Of a DNA stretch of 64,000 nucleotides, positions 51,131-63,176 are shown piece after piece. The stretch comes from Rotaria sordida (lineage: Eukaryota; Rotifera; Eurotatoria; Philodinida; Philodinidae), in contig CAJNOL010000238.1 of assembly GCA_905250125.1 (NCBI GenBank), positions 124,001 to 188,000 of the forward strand, given 5' to 3'. Position numbers and translations under genes: made by a program. Position 1 is the stretch's first letter. Each line of letters starts with the position of its first letter. The notes beneath the pieces are model-generated. The model saw nothing but the letters and a program-made list of their open reading frames with translations. It was not told where the DNA came from and did no database searches.

Positions 51131-51739
51131 GTACGTTGTCCCGACGAAAAAGCGATCAATTAGTTATAGGACGTTGCTCGTTAGACGCGTCAATATAATT
51201 CATCATTTACGTTTCATTCGCTGTACAACAAAAATTTCAATTAAAAATATATGTTAGAAAATGTAAGATGTAATTGTTAATTAATTTTTCTATCAAACTA
51301 AAGTCTGGAACATGTTTTAATGATTACAAATATTGTCAAAAAATAATAATAATTCATACTCTTGCTTTTTGATATATCACAGAACATATGAGTGTTAAAT
51401 AAATTGATAACAATCTTTTTTTTTTCAAATAAATCTGCCTCCATGTAATAAAAAATTTCAATAATTTCAAATCTATAAGCATTGATGCATTCAAAAGAAC
51501 ATCAAATGTATAAATCAAATGTTGATAGGCATTTCAAATTCAAAGAAAATTCTTTCTATTTTATTCGATAACTATTAGTTTAAATTAATCTCAACAAGGA
51601 TATCAATACATCGAATTATATTTCGTTAGTCTTTCTTAACCAGATTTTTCTTACATAAACCAGCAGACAAGGGAGTCTCTTCCAGTTTCAATGATATTTT
51701 TTTTGCCTATAGATACTATAAAAGCCATAAATGGATTTT

Positions 51740-51975
51740 GGTTTCTATTGAGATTTGACTAAGCTATCAAATTTTCGTCTGAAACTTTGTGCATATAGAG
51801 AACTCAACTGGTATAGTTTCCATGAAAAAAAAACCAGAAGTATTGAACAAAGTCTCTTCAAGATATGAAACCTTCAAGATATAGACCCTTTTCCATGGAT
51901 AATGTGTACAATATTCATTAAAGGTTCATATCTCGAAGAGACTTCATTCAAAACGTCTGAATTCTTTTTATGGAA
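51740..51975. mobile_element. Truncated foldback related to the 41855-42475 MITE
   Basis: Arms 51818-51873 and 51919-51975 pair around a ~45-bp centre (TCTCTTCAAGATATGAA against TTCATATCTCGAAGAGA). The left flank (51740-51817, CTGAAACTTTGTGCATA...) has no right partner but matches the inner arm of the nested palindrome at 42010-42100, so this is a one-arm-truncated family member. Confidence 0.6.
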
Positions 51976-53687
51976 ATATTTTTTTGTGTGTGTTTACAGA
52001 GCGTGATAATTTAGCCTTGGAAAAAACACCTAACTTAAAAGAAGAAAAGCTCAATGAGACTGGTTCATGTATTCAGAAGTGTTTTTCTTTATTTTCATTT
52101 CATTTAATTTTATCATGCGAAAATAGATTAAAATATTCAATAGTAATATTTGTAATATAATTAATTCTCTTCATTAATTTAGCATTATTTCCGAAAAGAT
52201 TTTTATTTATTTATTTATAATATTCTTAAACTATAAAATTCATTGCAATATGTCGAACAATCAATTATTTAAATGCATTCTGCTTTCACACTGACGTTGT
52301 AAAGATATGGAGAAAAAAAACAACTAATGATCGGAAATGTGACGTTCTGCCTTGCCACGTTGTCAACCAAGTCTACGTCATAAAAATAACCACTCTCACT
52401 TGTCTAGCTTTCTTCCTTCTTTTTTTTTTTTGTCTTTTATAACCCGGTTTTCTGCTTCTTTCCTCGTTGATATCCCATGATCAGTCGCCTGCATTATGTT
52501 TTACGTTGGCAAAAATGAGTCATATAGTCAGTCGCTTTAACTTACACGTAAATATTGCACTCATAAAATTACATTTTTTTTTAATACTTAGAACCACTCG
52601 AACAGGTAACCAAATTGTGAGTAACTTTAGGAGACATGTGTGCTAGAGAATCGATATGTAATGTATATCATTTGATAAGAAATTTAATCAATAATATTTT
52701 ATTCCTTAACAATCGAATATAATGTTTCTTTTTTGTGTAATCCAAACCGAAATGAGCAAAAAATAAATAGACACTTATGCCCTAGACAAAATTGGACTTA
52801 GATAGAAATTTTGTTTTTCATTAAGCATAAAACTACAAAATAACATTCATCGAGATTTAAATTACTTGGTTCTAGACTAATGGAATATGGAAGCATCTAA
52901 GTAAAAACATGCTTTTTATATTTTTATACCTAGATGCACTTATAATGCATATGTCTATCCTTTCAGTCTAGGGAACACCTACATATTTCTTTCTTTTTTT
53001 TTTTTTTACTAGACACAGTATTCACTTTCACTAAATCAATATTGTACTTATATGCATCAGTGGCTTCGCCTATGTCGAGATGGGAAAATAAATGTTTCAG
53101 AAGTAATTTTACATTAAACGCAAATTGATATTTTAAAGTTCTGAAGTAATAAAGTCTGAGAGAAGATAGTTATTTTATTCTATCACAGGCAATTCATAAG
53201 GTAATAAATCCTTCACTTTTTTTTTTTAATTCGAATATAACAAAACTTAGTGACATAAGACATATTTATATACTTTACATGTATCATCTATAAATCACGT
53301 CAAATTCGAAGACAAATAAATATCGATAAAAAAAAACAGAGAATGAGATCAAAGATTCTTCCTTTTTTATGTTGTCAGAGCTTGTTAAGATAAGCTAAAT
53401 TTCGATTGAATACACTCACGAACTCTACAACTTACATCTTTGATTTTTTACAAGGACTTTTTTTTCTGAATAAGTTCTTTTAACATAGTCGTATATAAAA
53501 ATGTTGACTATTTCAGTTGACTACTAATTAAAAAGTAATTGACGAATATCTCTCTAACCATATGGGAAAAAAAATCCGAAAATTTTAGATATAAAATCCA
53601 TTTGTTATTCCTAACTTTTTCAATTTTTTTAATAATTAGTTTGAAAGTCAAAAACAAAAAAAATTCTTTTCAGATTTTTATTTCAAC
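51976..53687. other. Intergenic region / promoter of the NYN gene
   Basis: AT-rich with no exon recognised. A consensus acceptor (TTCTTTTCAG, ending 53673) 14 bp upstream of the start codon suggests a 5' UTR intron for the following gene. Confidence 0.45.
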
Positions 53688-55058
53688 ATGGCTAAGGCTG
53701 TAGTTAGCGATTCTGAAGTTGATTTAAAAACATTTACTGATTGTATGTATTTTATAAATGGTCATTGTAAATTAAATGATAAATGTCGTTATCGTCATTG
53801 TCAAGTAGCTGCTGCACAAACAAATAATTGTTTTAAATGGCCAAAAGTATGTCGTAATACTAAATGTCCTTATCGACATCCTTCAATATCTAAAGTAATT
53901 GAAAAGAAAAAAAAATCAATATCCGAATTTCCAGTTATTAATTCAATGCCATTACAAACACCACAAATAATATCACGAAGAGAAGGTTTAATAAGTTTTT
54001 TTTGGGATATTGAAAATGTTCCTATACCAAAAGCACAAAAACCTTTTGATATTGTTCAACGTATTCGACAAAAATTAGTTGTTGAAGCTGGTTTAAGAGA
54101 ATATAATTTTTCATGTTATTGTAATACAACAACAATATCTCAAGAAAATCAACTTAGTTTATTTCATGCTAATGTTCGTATTGTTCATATACCAGATCGT
54201 AAAATTGGTGCAGTTGATCGTCAAATAATGCTTGATTTAGATCGTTTTGAACGTGCTCATCATTCTCCGGCAACAATTGTTCTTATTTCTGGTGATATTG
54301 ATTTTGTTGGAAAATTAAGTGATCTTCGTCATCAAGCTGGATTTTATGTTATTGTTATTCATAATAAACCAGCAAAAGAAGAATTAAAAGCAACAGTTAA
54401 TGATCATTTTCCATGGGAATTATTTACACAACAACAACAACGACAACCAATCAATGCAGTTAATAATTCGGAAATATTAACAAATGAAATAAGACCACGA
54501 GCACCACAATTATATCGAATGAATAATCAAAATAATAATGGTCAACTATGTCAAATAGATTCATCACCAAATCGTTCAACTGTACCTTCTAAATCATTTC
54601 GATCAACTATAACAAAAAAACAAACACATCAATGTCCAAAATGTACAAGTGAATTTGAATCTATACAAGCTTTACGACAACATCAAGAAGTTAAAGATCA
54701 TTTATTTGATTGTTCAATATGTGATGAAAGTTTTCGAACATTTGAAGGATTAGTTCAACATCAAAAAGCTAAAGATCATCATAAAGCTGATTATAAATGT
54801 GGACAATGTAATCGTCGTTTTGCTAAAATTGAAAGTTTAAGTCAACATCAACAAGCTACTAATCATAATGGATTGTTCAGTCCAGCATCCATGAATATTG
54901 ATGGTTTTGTACGTGAACTAACATTTCCATCAACATTAACTAATAATAATAATCAATTTACGAATAATAGTGTTCAAGATGCAGCAATGATTATTATTCA
55001 AAAAGGTATTGATGCTCTTGTTCAATATTATCCAAAAAGATTTCCATCAAATAAATAA
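53688..55058 (+). CDS. CCCH - NYN ribonuclease - C2H2 zinc finger protein (MARF1-like NYN)
   Basis: A 456-aa protein coded without introns. Two CCCH-type fingers lie at the N-terminus (C19-C27-C33-H37 and C48-C55-C60-H64). An NYN (PIN-like) domain spans about residues 100-245: FFWDIENVPIP (D107), AVDRQIMLDLDRF (D177, D183/D185), LISGDIDFVGKLSDLRHQAG (D203, D205), then YVIVIHNKPA; these acids are the expected metal-binding set, so RNase activity is plausible. It most resembles the NYN domain of MARF1/limkain b1, which silences transcripts in the germ line, but MARF1's LOTUS and RRM domains are absent. Three C2H2 fingers follow (C316/C319/H332/H338; C342/C345/H358/H364; C371/C374/H387/H393), each with H-x5-H spacing as in RNA-binding fingers. 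Predicted role: zinc-finger-guided RNA cleavage; target unknown. The start follows an acceptor in the 5' UTR. Confidence 0.88.
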   Translation: MAKAVVSDSEVDLKTFTDCMYFINGHCKLNDKCRYRHCQVAAAQTNNCFKWPKVCRNTKCPYRHPSISKVIEKKKKSISEFPVINSMPLQTPQIISRREGLISFFWDIENVPIPKAQKPFDIVQRIRQKLVVEAGLREYNFSCYCNTTTISQENQLSLFHANVRIVHIPDRKIGAVDRQIMLDLDRFERAHHSPATIVLISGDIDFVGKLSDLRHQAGFYVIVIHNKPAKEELKATVNDHFPWELFTQQQQRQPINAVNNSEILTNEIRPRAPQLYRMNNQNNNGQLCQIDSSPNRSTVPSKSFRSTITKKQTHQCPKCTSEFESIQALRQHQEVKDHLFDCSICDESFRTFEGLVQHQKAKDHHKADYKCGQCNRRFAKIESLSQHQQATNHNGLFSPASMNIDGFVRELTFPSTLTNNNNQFTNNSVQDAAMIIIQKGIDALVQYYPKRFPSNK

Positions 55059-56140
55059 ATAAATATAATTTTTTTTTCTTCATAAAAATCATTCTTTTAT
55101 AATTGTTCATTCAAAAATACAAATAAATAAAATTTCAAAAAATTTGATTTATTGAAATTTATATTTTTGAATGAATAATCAAATACATCATGATATTTTG
55201 TTCTCATTAACATGAGAAGTAAAAGAATGATTTAGAAAAAAAAAAACATACTTGTTTAATACAATCTTCAAATAATAGGAAAAAAAAATTTTTTTCGTTT
55301 TATTTGAATAATTAATTTTTTTTTTAATGTTTATTTGTTCTACAATATTTTGTAAGACAAGTAAAAAAAATATATGTATATAATTTGCGATTGTAAGTTA
55401 GTCGTACTTCTTTTTTTTTTTTGTAAATGTATATATGTATATTTATAACAAAATTAAATCTTTCGAATAATAATGTGTTAATAAATTCAACACATATTTT
55501 TAATTAATATCGATTGATTCAATTTCGTTATATATACATATATATAATTATCTATTTCAGTTTTATGTAATCTTTATTATAATTAACCGAAATAAATGAA
55601 TGTTTAATAAGGTGTCTGATCGATTGGTTGGGTATCCATTGACCAGCACTCAAAACAAAAGAGTTTTTCAAGATAAACTTGTTGAATTTTCAAAAGCATT
55701 TTGTATTCAAGAATTCAAGGAACCATAATATACTTAAAATTATCAATGATTTATAGATGTTCGAAAATCATGAGTTCGATACTACAGATAGAGTAGTTTT
55801 AAAAATTTTTTAAACTTACATATATTCTTCTGTTTCTAACAAAAACAAAAACCTTCATATTAATCTGCTTCGTATTTTCTTTCGACGACTTTCATAGGTC
55901 TAATCATTGTTTTAGGTCAATGATTAGTAAGCAAAGATTTGCATGGCAGTGTTCTGCACTAGTATAACTTTTTGCAACCGGAGCTAAGCTACATCGAGCA
56001 GATACTTTCACAGTCATAACATGGTTTTCAAACTTTGATTCTATATGAGAAAGTAAGTATACTGTTTAGTTTCTTCCATAAGTAGCAACACAAAAAAAAA
56101 GAGGTCATCTCAACTTCTAAAATTCGATCAATTTCACTAA
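55059..56140. other. 3' flank of the NYN gene and intergenic region
   Basis: Extremely AT-rich, with repeated AATAAA words right after the stop codon (from about 55054). An imperfect hairpin of ~30-bp arms (ATTCAAAAATA near 55109 and TATTTTTGAAT near 55164) lies in the likely 3' UTR and could act at transcript level. No exon is seen. Confidence 0.45.
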
Positions 56141-56149
56141 GTATATGCT

Positions 56150-56320
56150 TGCTTGTTGTTGATGACATTGGAACGGAACGTAGTGTTGGTATTGAACGCC
56201 GAGCCCATCGGATCCGGGTTCGAAAACTTTGGACCTCCGATGTGCTCTACCCTACACATTTCTCAAACGACTTGTCTGAGAAATGTCTAGGATGCACTAG
56301 TCATCGAATACAAAAAATCG
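56150..56320 (+). mobile_element. Second tRNA-derived SINE-like fragment
   Basis: GGGTTCGAAAACTTTGG at about 56216-56232 fits a pol III B box (GGTTCGAnnC), and CGTAGTGTTGGTATTGAACG, 35-50 bp upstream, resembles a degraded A box/D arm. The ACTTTGG after the B box is shared with the SINE-like element near 32930. A perfect stem (ACATTTCTCA...TGAGAAATGT, 56257-56287) follows. The 66-codon open frame at 56149-56349 is explained by this comparatively G+C-rich insertion. Confidence 0.4.
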
Positions 56321-56513
56321 GAAAAAATCATTTTGTATCTTTGGGATGATTATTCTATTCCGATTAGAAAGTTTCATTGAAAGTACCAAAATACAGTTCG
56401 ACCAAGTCCCAAAAACGTTCAATAAATCAGGTTCGGGTCTCATCGGCTCTAGTCAAACGTCATAATTGTGAATGCGACAAAAATTATCCGTAAGAGTTTG
56501 TTTTTTGATTAAA

Positions 56514-57231
56514 GATAGTCAAAATATAGACTTTTTAAGATTTGATTGGTAGCAAAATAATCATCAAGCTGGTTATTATTTATACTATAAAAATCAACGT
56601 TATTAATTGAATGTGAGATTAATGTTTGAAAACTATGTGTATGATTTTAATAACGGTGACACTTTTACGTTCTTCTTAGTTTCAAAAAATTTAATTATAA
56701 AATCATTAGATGCAAGAAAGAACAAGTGATATGTTCGTGCTATTATCTTCGCAATACAATTATAGTTCATAAGCAGATTTTGTTAATCAAAAGCCATGGA
56801 TCATGATAATGAGAATAATAGTTATATTTCTATTTCTGTTTGATAGCTATAGTAAATATGTTTTAAAAACTGCGTCAAAATAATAAATAAAAATGTCAAC
56901 TGATACTTTGTAATGGAAGTGACGTCAGTTCCGTATCAGTCGTCCTTTTTTTATGTGATACACTCAAGTATTTCGATTTTTGACTGAGTCAACTACATAG
57001 TTTCTTCGTAGTGTCGCTTGTTCTTTTTTGCACCTAATGACTTTATAATTAAATTTTCTGAGGCCCTAAAGAACGAAAAATGTTGCCGTTATATCAAAAT
57101 TGTATACATAATTTTCAAGCATTAATCTCATGTTCACTCAATAACATTGATTTTTATAGTGGGAATACTAGATGACATGATGATTCTTTTGATATTCATC
57201 AAATCTTAAAAACTCTATATTTTGACTATAT
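56514..57231. mobile_element. Foldback element, ~720 bp with ~220-bp arms
   Basis: The left arm (about 56514-56735) and right arm (about 57005-57231) are imperfect reverse complements: TAGTCAAAATATAGA at the left end against TCTATATTTTGACTA at the right end, and TTTAATTATAAAATCATTAG near the inner edge against its near-reverse complement. About 270 bp lies between. No coding content. Confidence 0.75.
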
Positions 57232-58225
57232 TCGATCGAAAAAGAAATCGTACAAATACTTTTTGCTACACCAGTGCATTCATGCTTTTTCAATTACGAT
57301 AATTCATCTTCCTTTCCATGTATTCAATCACTTTATCATCTGTAGATAAATTTTCATCAAACAAAAAAAAAAATTAGTAAAACAATATCGCTTTAGACTT
57401 CTATGACCTGTTATCAAATACAATAATCACTTCGGTTTTCACTACTATATTTTTACATAAATAGCAATTTGAAAAAGAAAAAATATTTTGAAACATCATG
57501 GTCTCATTAATTGCCGGGTCAAGTCGAGTATCCAATATCCCACCGAGTTTCAGGACACTAGTGCACAGTTATCCTATCCTGTACATGTCTACTAGTCTTA
57601 GTTTATATCGTTAAATGTTTTTTCTGAAATAGTTTATCTTGACATTAGCGTAGGACTAATATAAATATTCATGTTAGTAAGTTTCTGGTCCATATGTTTT
57701 TTCCACACGAATAAACAATAGCGAGCCTGGATTAGTAATATTTTTTATCTAGTAAATCGTCTCTTACTTAGATAAACAATAGAATACTATTAATAAAATT
57801 CTATTGAAGAAGATTATTATTGAGGAAATAACAATCGATATTTTGATGAATGAAATTTGAAATCTTTTTTATCCAAAAAAAAAAAAACGGATTTTTTATT
57901 TCACGAAAAAAAAAAGAGAAAGAAAAGAAAAAGCATTACATATAAAAGAAAAATCACGCTACAAATCGTGAATACTTAAGATTATTTGTTTGATTATGCA
58001 AACGTTGCCAAATGTTTGTATCATCATCAACAACAAGTCGAACCTGTCATGTTTGATCAATGACGGAAAAGAATAAAGTTTTGAGCTTATGCACAAGTAA
58101 AATAGAAACGAAAGTTTGTTAAAAAGAAATATGCATTATAATAATGACTAGATAACATTTAAGTTTAAAGAATATTTTTAAATTCATCAAGGAAACATAT
58201 GAAAATGGTTTTTTTTTTTGTTAAA
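57232..58225. other. Intergenic region and 3' flank of the MFSD8-like gene
   Basis: AT-rich with no exon or RNA gene recognised. The last part should contain the 3' UTR of the minus-strand transporter gene. Confidence 0.45.
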
Positions 58226-61200
58226 TCATGATTTTAATGGTCGATTTTGTTCATCTGATACATAAAGTACATTAGTAGAACCTGTATCATATTGATGAGT
58301 ATTATTTGTTGATGAACGTATTTGAGAATCAAGATTAGTTGTTAAACTATTTGATAAACGTTTTGTTAATGAATTATATTTTGAATTTTTATTATATAAA
58401 TATTCATTTTGTGTATCATCATCATGTTGAACAAGTGTAACATAACAATTTTTTGATGATAATGGTAATGCTGGTTCATCACTATCATCTTCAATTGATG
58501 TACTATTATTTAAATTATTGTTTGCATCTTTTATTTCATCTGATGTTGTATTTTGTGATAATGGACGTAAACGTTTAAGAACAATAAATAATGAAATAAG
58601 AGTAAATACTGTTAAAGCAAGCATTGTTGTCATCATAATATGAAGACGATTTAAAAGAGATGAAGCAAATATTGGACCGACTATGAAAAATAAAAAAGAG
58701 AATTTAATTTATATTGCGGTGATAAGATGATCGTATTTCTAGTCAATTTAACCTTTAAAATGGTACTAGTGGACTAACCGGACCGAAGACAAGCTTTAAG
58801 AAGTATAACTGAAGAATCTCTGCAGACATGGACACGACGACAGAACTTCTCCAAGTGTATTAACTTACTTTTCAATCGACACGACATTCATTTGATGAGT
58901 AATAGAATGGTTTGATTTTCCGAGCTTTCATTCTTGAGATATCGAAATTTGACTGAGTTTTTCAACACAAAGCTGTAATCATGTGGAAAATCGACTTTCG
59001 ACTTCAAACTTGTTAATAAGATTAGTTCATTGTGTAAATATTAGAAATTTCGAATATCTTAGGATAGGACATACTAGAAAAGTTACAACTCGTTCTATGA
59101 ACTAATCTCATTAAGAAGCTTAAAGTCGATTTTTCATATGACTACAGCTTTCTATTGAAAAATCCAGTAAAATGTCGATATCTCGAGAATGAAGGGCCTG
59201 GAAAAGCAAACCATTCTAGACTTTTCTGTTATTCATCAAATGATCACTTTGACATTTGGAGAGATTCCCTTGTGAGCATTCCTTAAAACTTTGTTCAATT
59301 TATGTCGTCTCTAGAAATAATAAATCTAATGAGGGAATTTCATCAGATGATAAAAAGTGTCGAAGTTTAACATAAGCTGTGAATTAGTTGACATATCAGA
59401 TTTTTATTATAATTAATAAGACTTGTTTGTCTAATATTTTTAGAAAATTTAGATTAATTATCTCGTCAAACGACGCTTTTTTTCTATGATCATTGTATTC
59501 TGCATAGATATTTTGAAAAAAGTCATGTATCTTAAAGTTAATTTATTCAAAAAATGTTAACACTTTGTAAACAAGTTAAGTCTTGATGTGATCAACATTT
59601 CAGACCAAAGTTCGAAATTCTAACTCTATCGAAAAGTAGAACATATAGAAAAACAGCTATAGTAAAAAGTCGACATCTGAAACAAATAGCCACTTCCTTT
59701 TAAGCTATGTTTTATATATGTATATCACTTCGGTTTGTTATCATTTGAGAAAGATATGTTTACTTGTGTATTAGTACTTTTCATTCTTACATAAACATTT
59801 CTTATACAGAAGTCTATCTATTTTGACAACTATTCGCATAAATTAATAGTCGTTATTAACTATTGTATACGTACCTATTGTTCCAACACCCATAATTAAT
59901 CTTTGAATACCTTGTGAAAATCCTTGTAATTCTTTAATAGTTAATTTTGTAAATAATGATACACTAATAGCTGCAAGAAATGGTAAACCAAGTAAATCAA
60001 GAATAACGAAAATAATAAATAATAAAAATAAACGTTTATCAATAACACCTGTACTTGATTGACCAGACCAACCATATGAATGTGATGCCCAAGTAAAAAA
60101 TGTTGCTATTATACAAGCAAGTGTTAATGATATAAAACCAAATACAAGTAAAAATCGATCTTCAAAACGTTTTGATAAAACAAAAACAAGTAATAAATAA
60201 ACACAAATTATTTCTAAACCAGCAAAAGCAAATAATATAGATGTATGAAATGTATTCCAACTAAAATGTTTTTTTGTGAATGCAGCTACAATTGTTTCTA
60301 ATGCTGTTTGATTAAAATAAGCTATAAATGTTACACAAAATAAAACAAACATTTCAATACGCATATATTGATTAAAATAAATTTTGTATGATAATTTTTT
60401 ATGTTCTTGTTTTAATGGTTGATCTGATCTTGTATATTTATGTTTAGGTGAATCATTTGATGCTGATGGTCCGATTGTTGTTGATGGAGTTCGATCATAA
60501 AAACAAAACCAACAAACAATATGAAGTATTGACCATATTGATACCATTAGAAATCCTGGACCATTGTAATTATGTACATGAATTGAACCTAACATAGATT
60601 TCATTCAAATTTTTATAGGAAAAGAAACTAAGAAAACGAACCTATATGAAAGTTCATCATACGAACAATAAGTGTAAAACATGGACCAATTAGTAGACCT
60701 AAAAGATTATAAATCTATCGATTAATTATTTGACATAAACAAGAAAAATTAGGTTTTTTTTATTCATTTATGTATTTCTATATTTGCATAATAGATTTCT
60801 CAAATAATAGAAAAGAAAAACAATAGTTCATACCAACTTGTCGACATCCAAGAATAATCGAAATAGCTTTTGTACGATCTTTTTCCGTTGTACGGTGAGC
60901 TACATCTGCAAGAATCTATTGATGAACATATAGAATATTAATTAATAAATCATTTAAAAAAAAACAAAAAACAAAACATAAATTCTTACTGGTGGTACAG
61001 CACCTAAACCAACTCCGGCAATGAATCGTCCCAATAGGACAATATGAATATGATTTGTAACAAAATATAGAATATTTCCACATATTTCAAATATACTTGA
61101 TATTAATATAAGAATTTTAACTTTGCCAGTGACATCAGAAATTTTTCCCATAATTACACCAGCTATTGAACCAGATATACTATAAGATGAAAGAATTAAT

Positions 61201-61592
61201 CCAACATAGACATTAATTTTTGTCATTGTCTTAACGTAATCAAATGCAGTTGGTAAAATAACAGCATATTCAACACCGGTCATAAAACCAAATAGACATA
61301 TTGTACCAAATGTTAACATAACACGTCTATGTCCATGTGTCCAACGAAAAAAATCAGCTGAATGTGTTATTGATGATGATGTTGGTTCTTTTCCATCGTC
61401 ATCATCTTCTTCAATTCCATCACCAAGATGCACAGATGAATTATTTTTATCATTTGTTGATGATGAAATAATATTATGATCTACATTAGAGTATTGATCA
61501 TCAGGAAGTGTATGTTCACATGATGATAATACATCTGATTCATTATGATTTAATGATGATCGACGATGTGAATCAGTTACAGATCCATGCAT
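58226..61592 (-). CDS. Major facilitator superfamily transporter, MFSD8 (CLN7)-like
   Basis: Exons in coding order: 61592-60990, 60915-60834, 60698-60663, 60588-59875, 58680-58226; 629 aa. Residues 1-80 are a polar, acidic cytosolic tail (IEEDDDDGKEP). Then come the MFS helices: GTICLFGFMTGVEYAVILP (TM1), and the loop 2-3 signature GVIMGKISDVTGKVKIL after TM2. LLGRFIAGVGLGAVPPILAD and GCRQVGLLIGPCFTLI mark TM4-5. About six more helices lie in exon 4 and the start of exon 5, ahead of a Ser/Asn-rich tail of ~90 residues. The pattern matches the SPX/MFSD8 branch; MFSD8 is a lysosomal membrane protein linked to chloride flux, but substrate here is unknown. Exon 61592 starts after an acceptor (TTTTTTCATTTAG), so the ATG may not be first. 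The 36-nt exon 3 is the least certain join. Intron 58681-59874 holds a foldback. Confidence 0.8.
58845..59275. mobile_element. Foldback element in an intron of the MFSD8-like gene
   Basis: The arms (about 58845-59035 and 59095-59275) are imperfect reverse complements around a ~60-bp centre: CATTCTTGAGATATCG near 58928 pairs with CGATATCTCGAGAATG near 59177, and AATCGACTTT near 58992 with AAAGTCGATTTTTC near 59127. It accounts for the extra length of the 1.19-kb intron; the other introns of the gene are ~70-135 bp. Confidence 0.75.
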
Positions 61593-63176
61593 TTCTTCGT
61601 TAGTATCTAAATCTAAATGAAAAAAAGAAATATGTATATACAATCGCATCTGTATCAATAAACAAATTTGTTGATTATTAATCTAAAAATTGTACTCAAA
61701 AAAAAGTCTGGTTTGACTTGTTAACCCGACTTGTTTTTTTTTATTAGGCTTCATTATATCTATTATTCATTGTAGGACAAATAGTACCGTATTATAAGTA
61801 ATCAAAGATGAAAAGAGAGATAAAAATAAGTGTATTGTGAAGAGTCTAGTCGAGCGATGGGTAAACCAGCATCAACAATAACAAATTTTTTTTTCCTTTC
61901 TCGTTGGCTCGACGCGTCGTTTGTTGTTAGCTACGTAAGGAAAGGAGAACTATGTGTATGTGCATGGCAAAGGAACATGAATTTTTCGGACGGAGAGTCT
62001 TTTTTTTTTTCTTTTTTTTTCTCTTTCCTTTTCTATGGAGACTTTATTGAGAGAACGGAAGAATTTATGAGTTCAAGATCGGATACACATAACTGTATAC
62101 ATTTCATTAGAATAAAAAAAAAAACAATGATCATCATCATTCACATCAATGAAAATTTTTTATAGATGTAATATAGAAAAAAAAATGATATCTAATAATT
62201 TCACTTATAAGATTTATGACAAATGATAAAAATCATAACAAGAAAATAATTGAAATCAGAATAAAAAATACATCCGTTTTTGTCGTCTAAAAATATACTA
62301 TAAAATCGAATCACTATAATTGTTTTGTTTTTTTTTTTTGCTTAATCTTTAATAATGGAAAAAAAAACACTAAACTACTAACCAAGTACATAAAACCATT
62401 TATCATTTAATACCAAAATTATTTCTATAAAGGATGAAAAATAAAATAAAACTATTGTTATAGTTAATAATTGATTAATACTTTCCATCAGTATAAATCA
62501 ATGCATTCTTTTCTTTAGTCTCACCTGATTACTTTTATGATTGTTATTATTGTGATTAGAAATTTATATTCATTGTTTAGTTGTTGTTGTTTGTTTATGC
62601 TTATGCAACCTTTGAATGTCATGTAGGATAATAATTTGAATAAATCGTCGAATCTTTATTATATGAACAATGAAAAGTAGGCAATTATAAAACGTCAAAT
62701 TCAAATAGAACAAAAGAAAAAATAGTTAAGATTGTCAAGTATAATCTATAAAAAAAAAGTCGACATGTTTGTTCATAAATTTTTTTTGTATAACCAATCC
62801 ATGCCTACATTTTCAGTCATCAAGAACTAAATTTTTTCATGTTCACATGACAATAATAATAATAATAATAATAATAATGATAGTAATAACAAAGGAATAA
62901 AAGAAAAAAAAGTAACTTTAACAAGACAATGATATAAAGGATTTTTGTTGTTTCTAGTAAATTGCTTGGCTGTTTAAAACCGTGAGAACCAAAAAAAAAA
63001 GATAACAGACCTTATTAGAACTAAAAGAAAAATTGAACTATACAATAGATACGAAAATGGTAACTAACAACAATAGTATAGTGCAAAAAAAAAAGAAAAA
63101 GAAAACAAGGAATCATCGGTCAAGAATATTAATCACCACTTGTGTATATAAAAAACAAGCAAATGAATTTAACTGT
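61593..63176. other. Intergenic region between MFSD8-like and TMED genes
   Basis: AT-rich with long poly-T and poly-A runs. The open frame at 61830-62165 (111 codons) is largely low-complexity Phe/Lys-rich translation of these runs and is not called. An upstream first exon of the MFSD8-like gene may lie here but none is recognisable. Confidence 0.45.
62849..62879. repeat. (AAT)n microsatellite
   Basis: About nine to ten uninterrupted AAT (ATA) trinucleotides, in the intergenic region near the TMED gene 3' end. Confidence 0.8.

Noticed and set aside
61830..62165. 111-codon plus frame
   Set aside because: Mostly Phe/Lys runs from poly-T and poly-A tracts; no family match.
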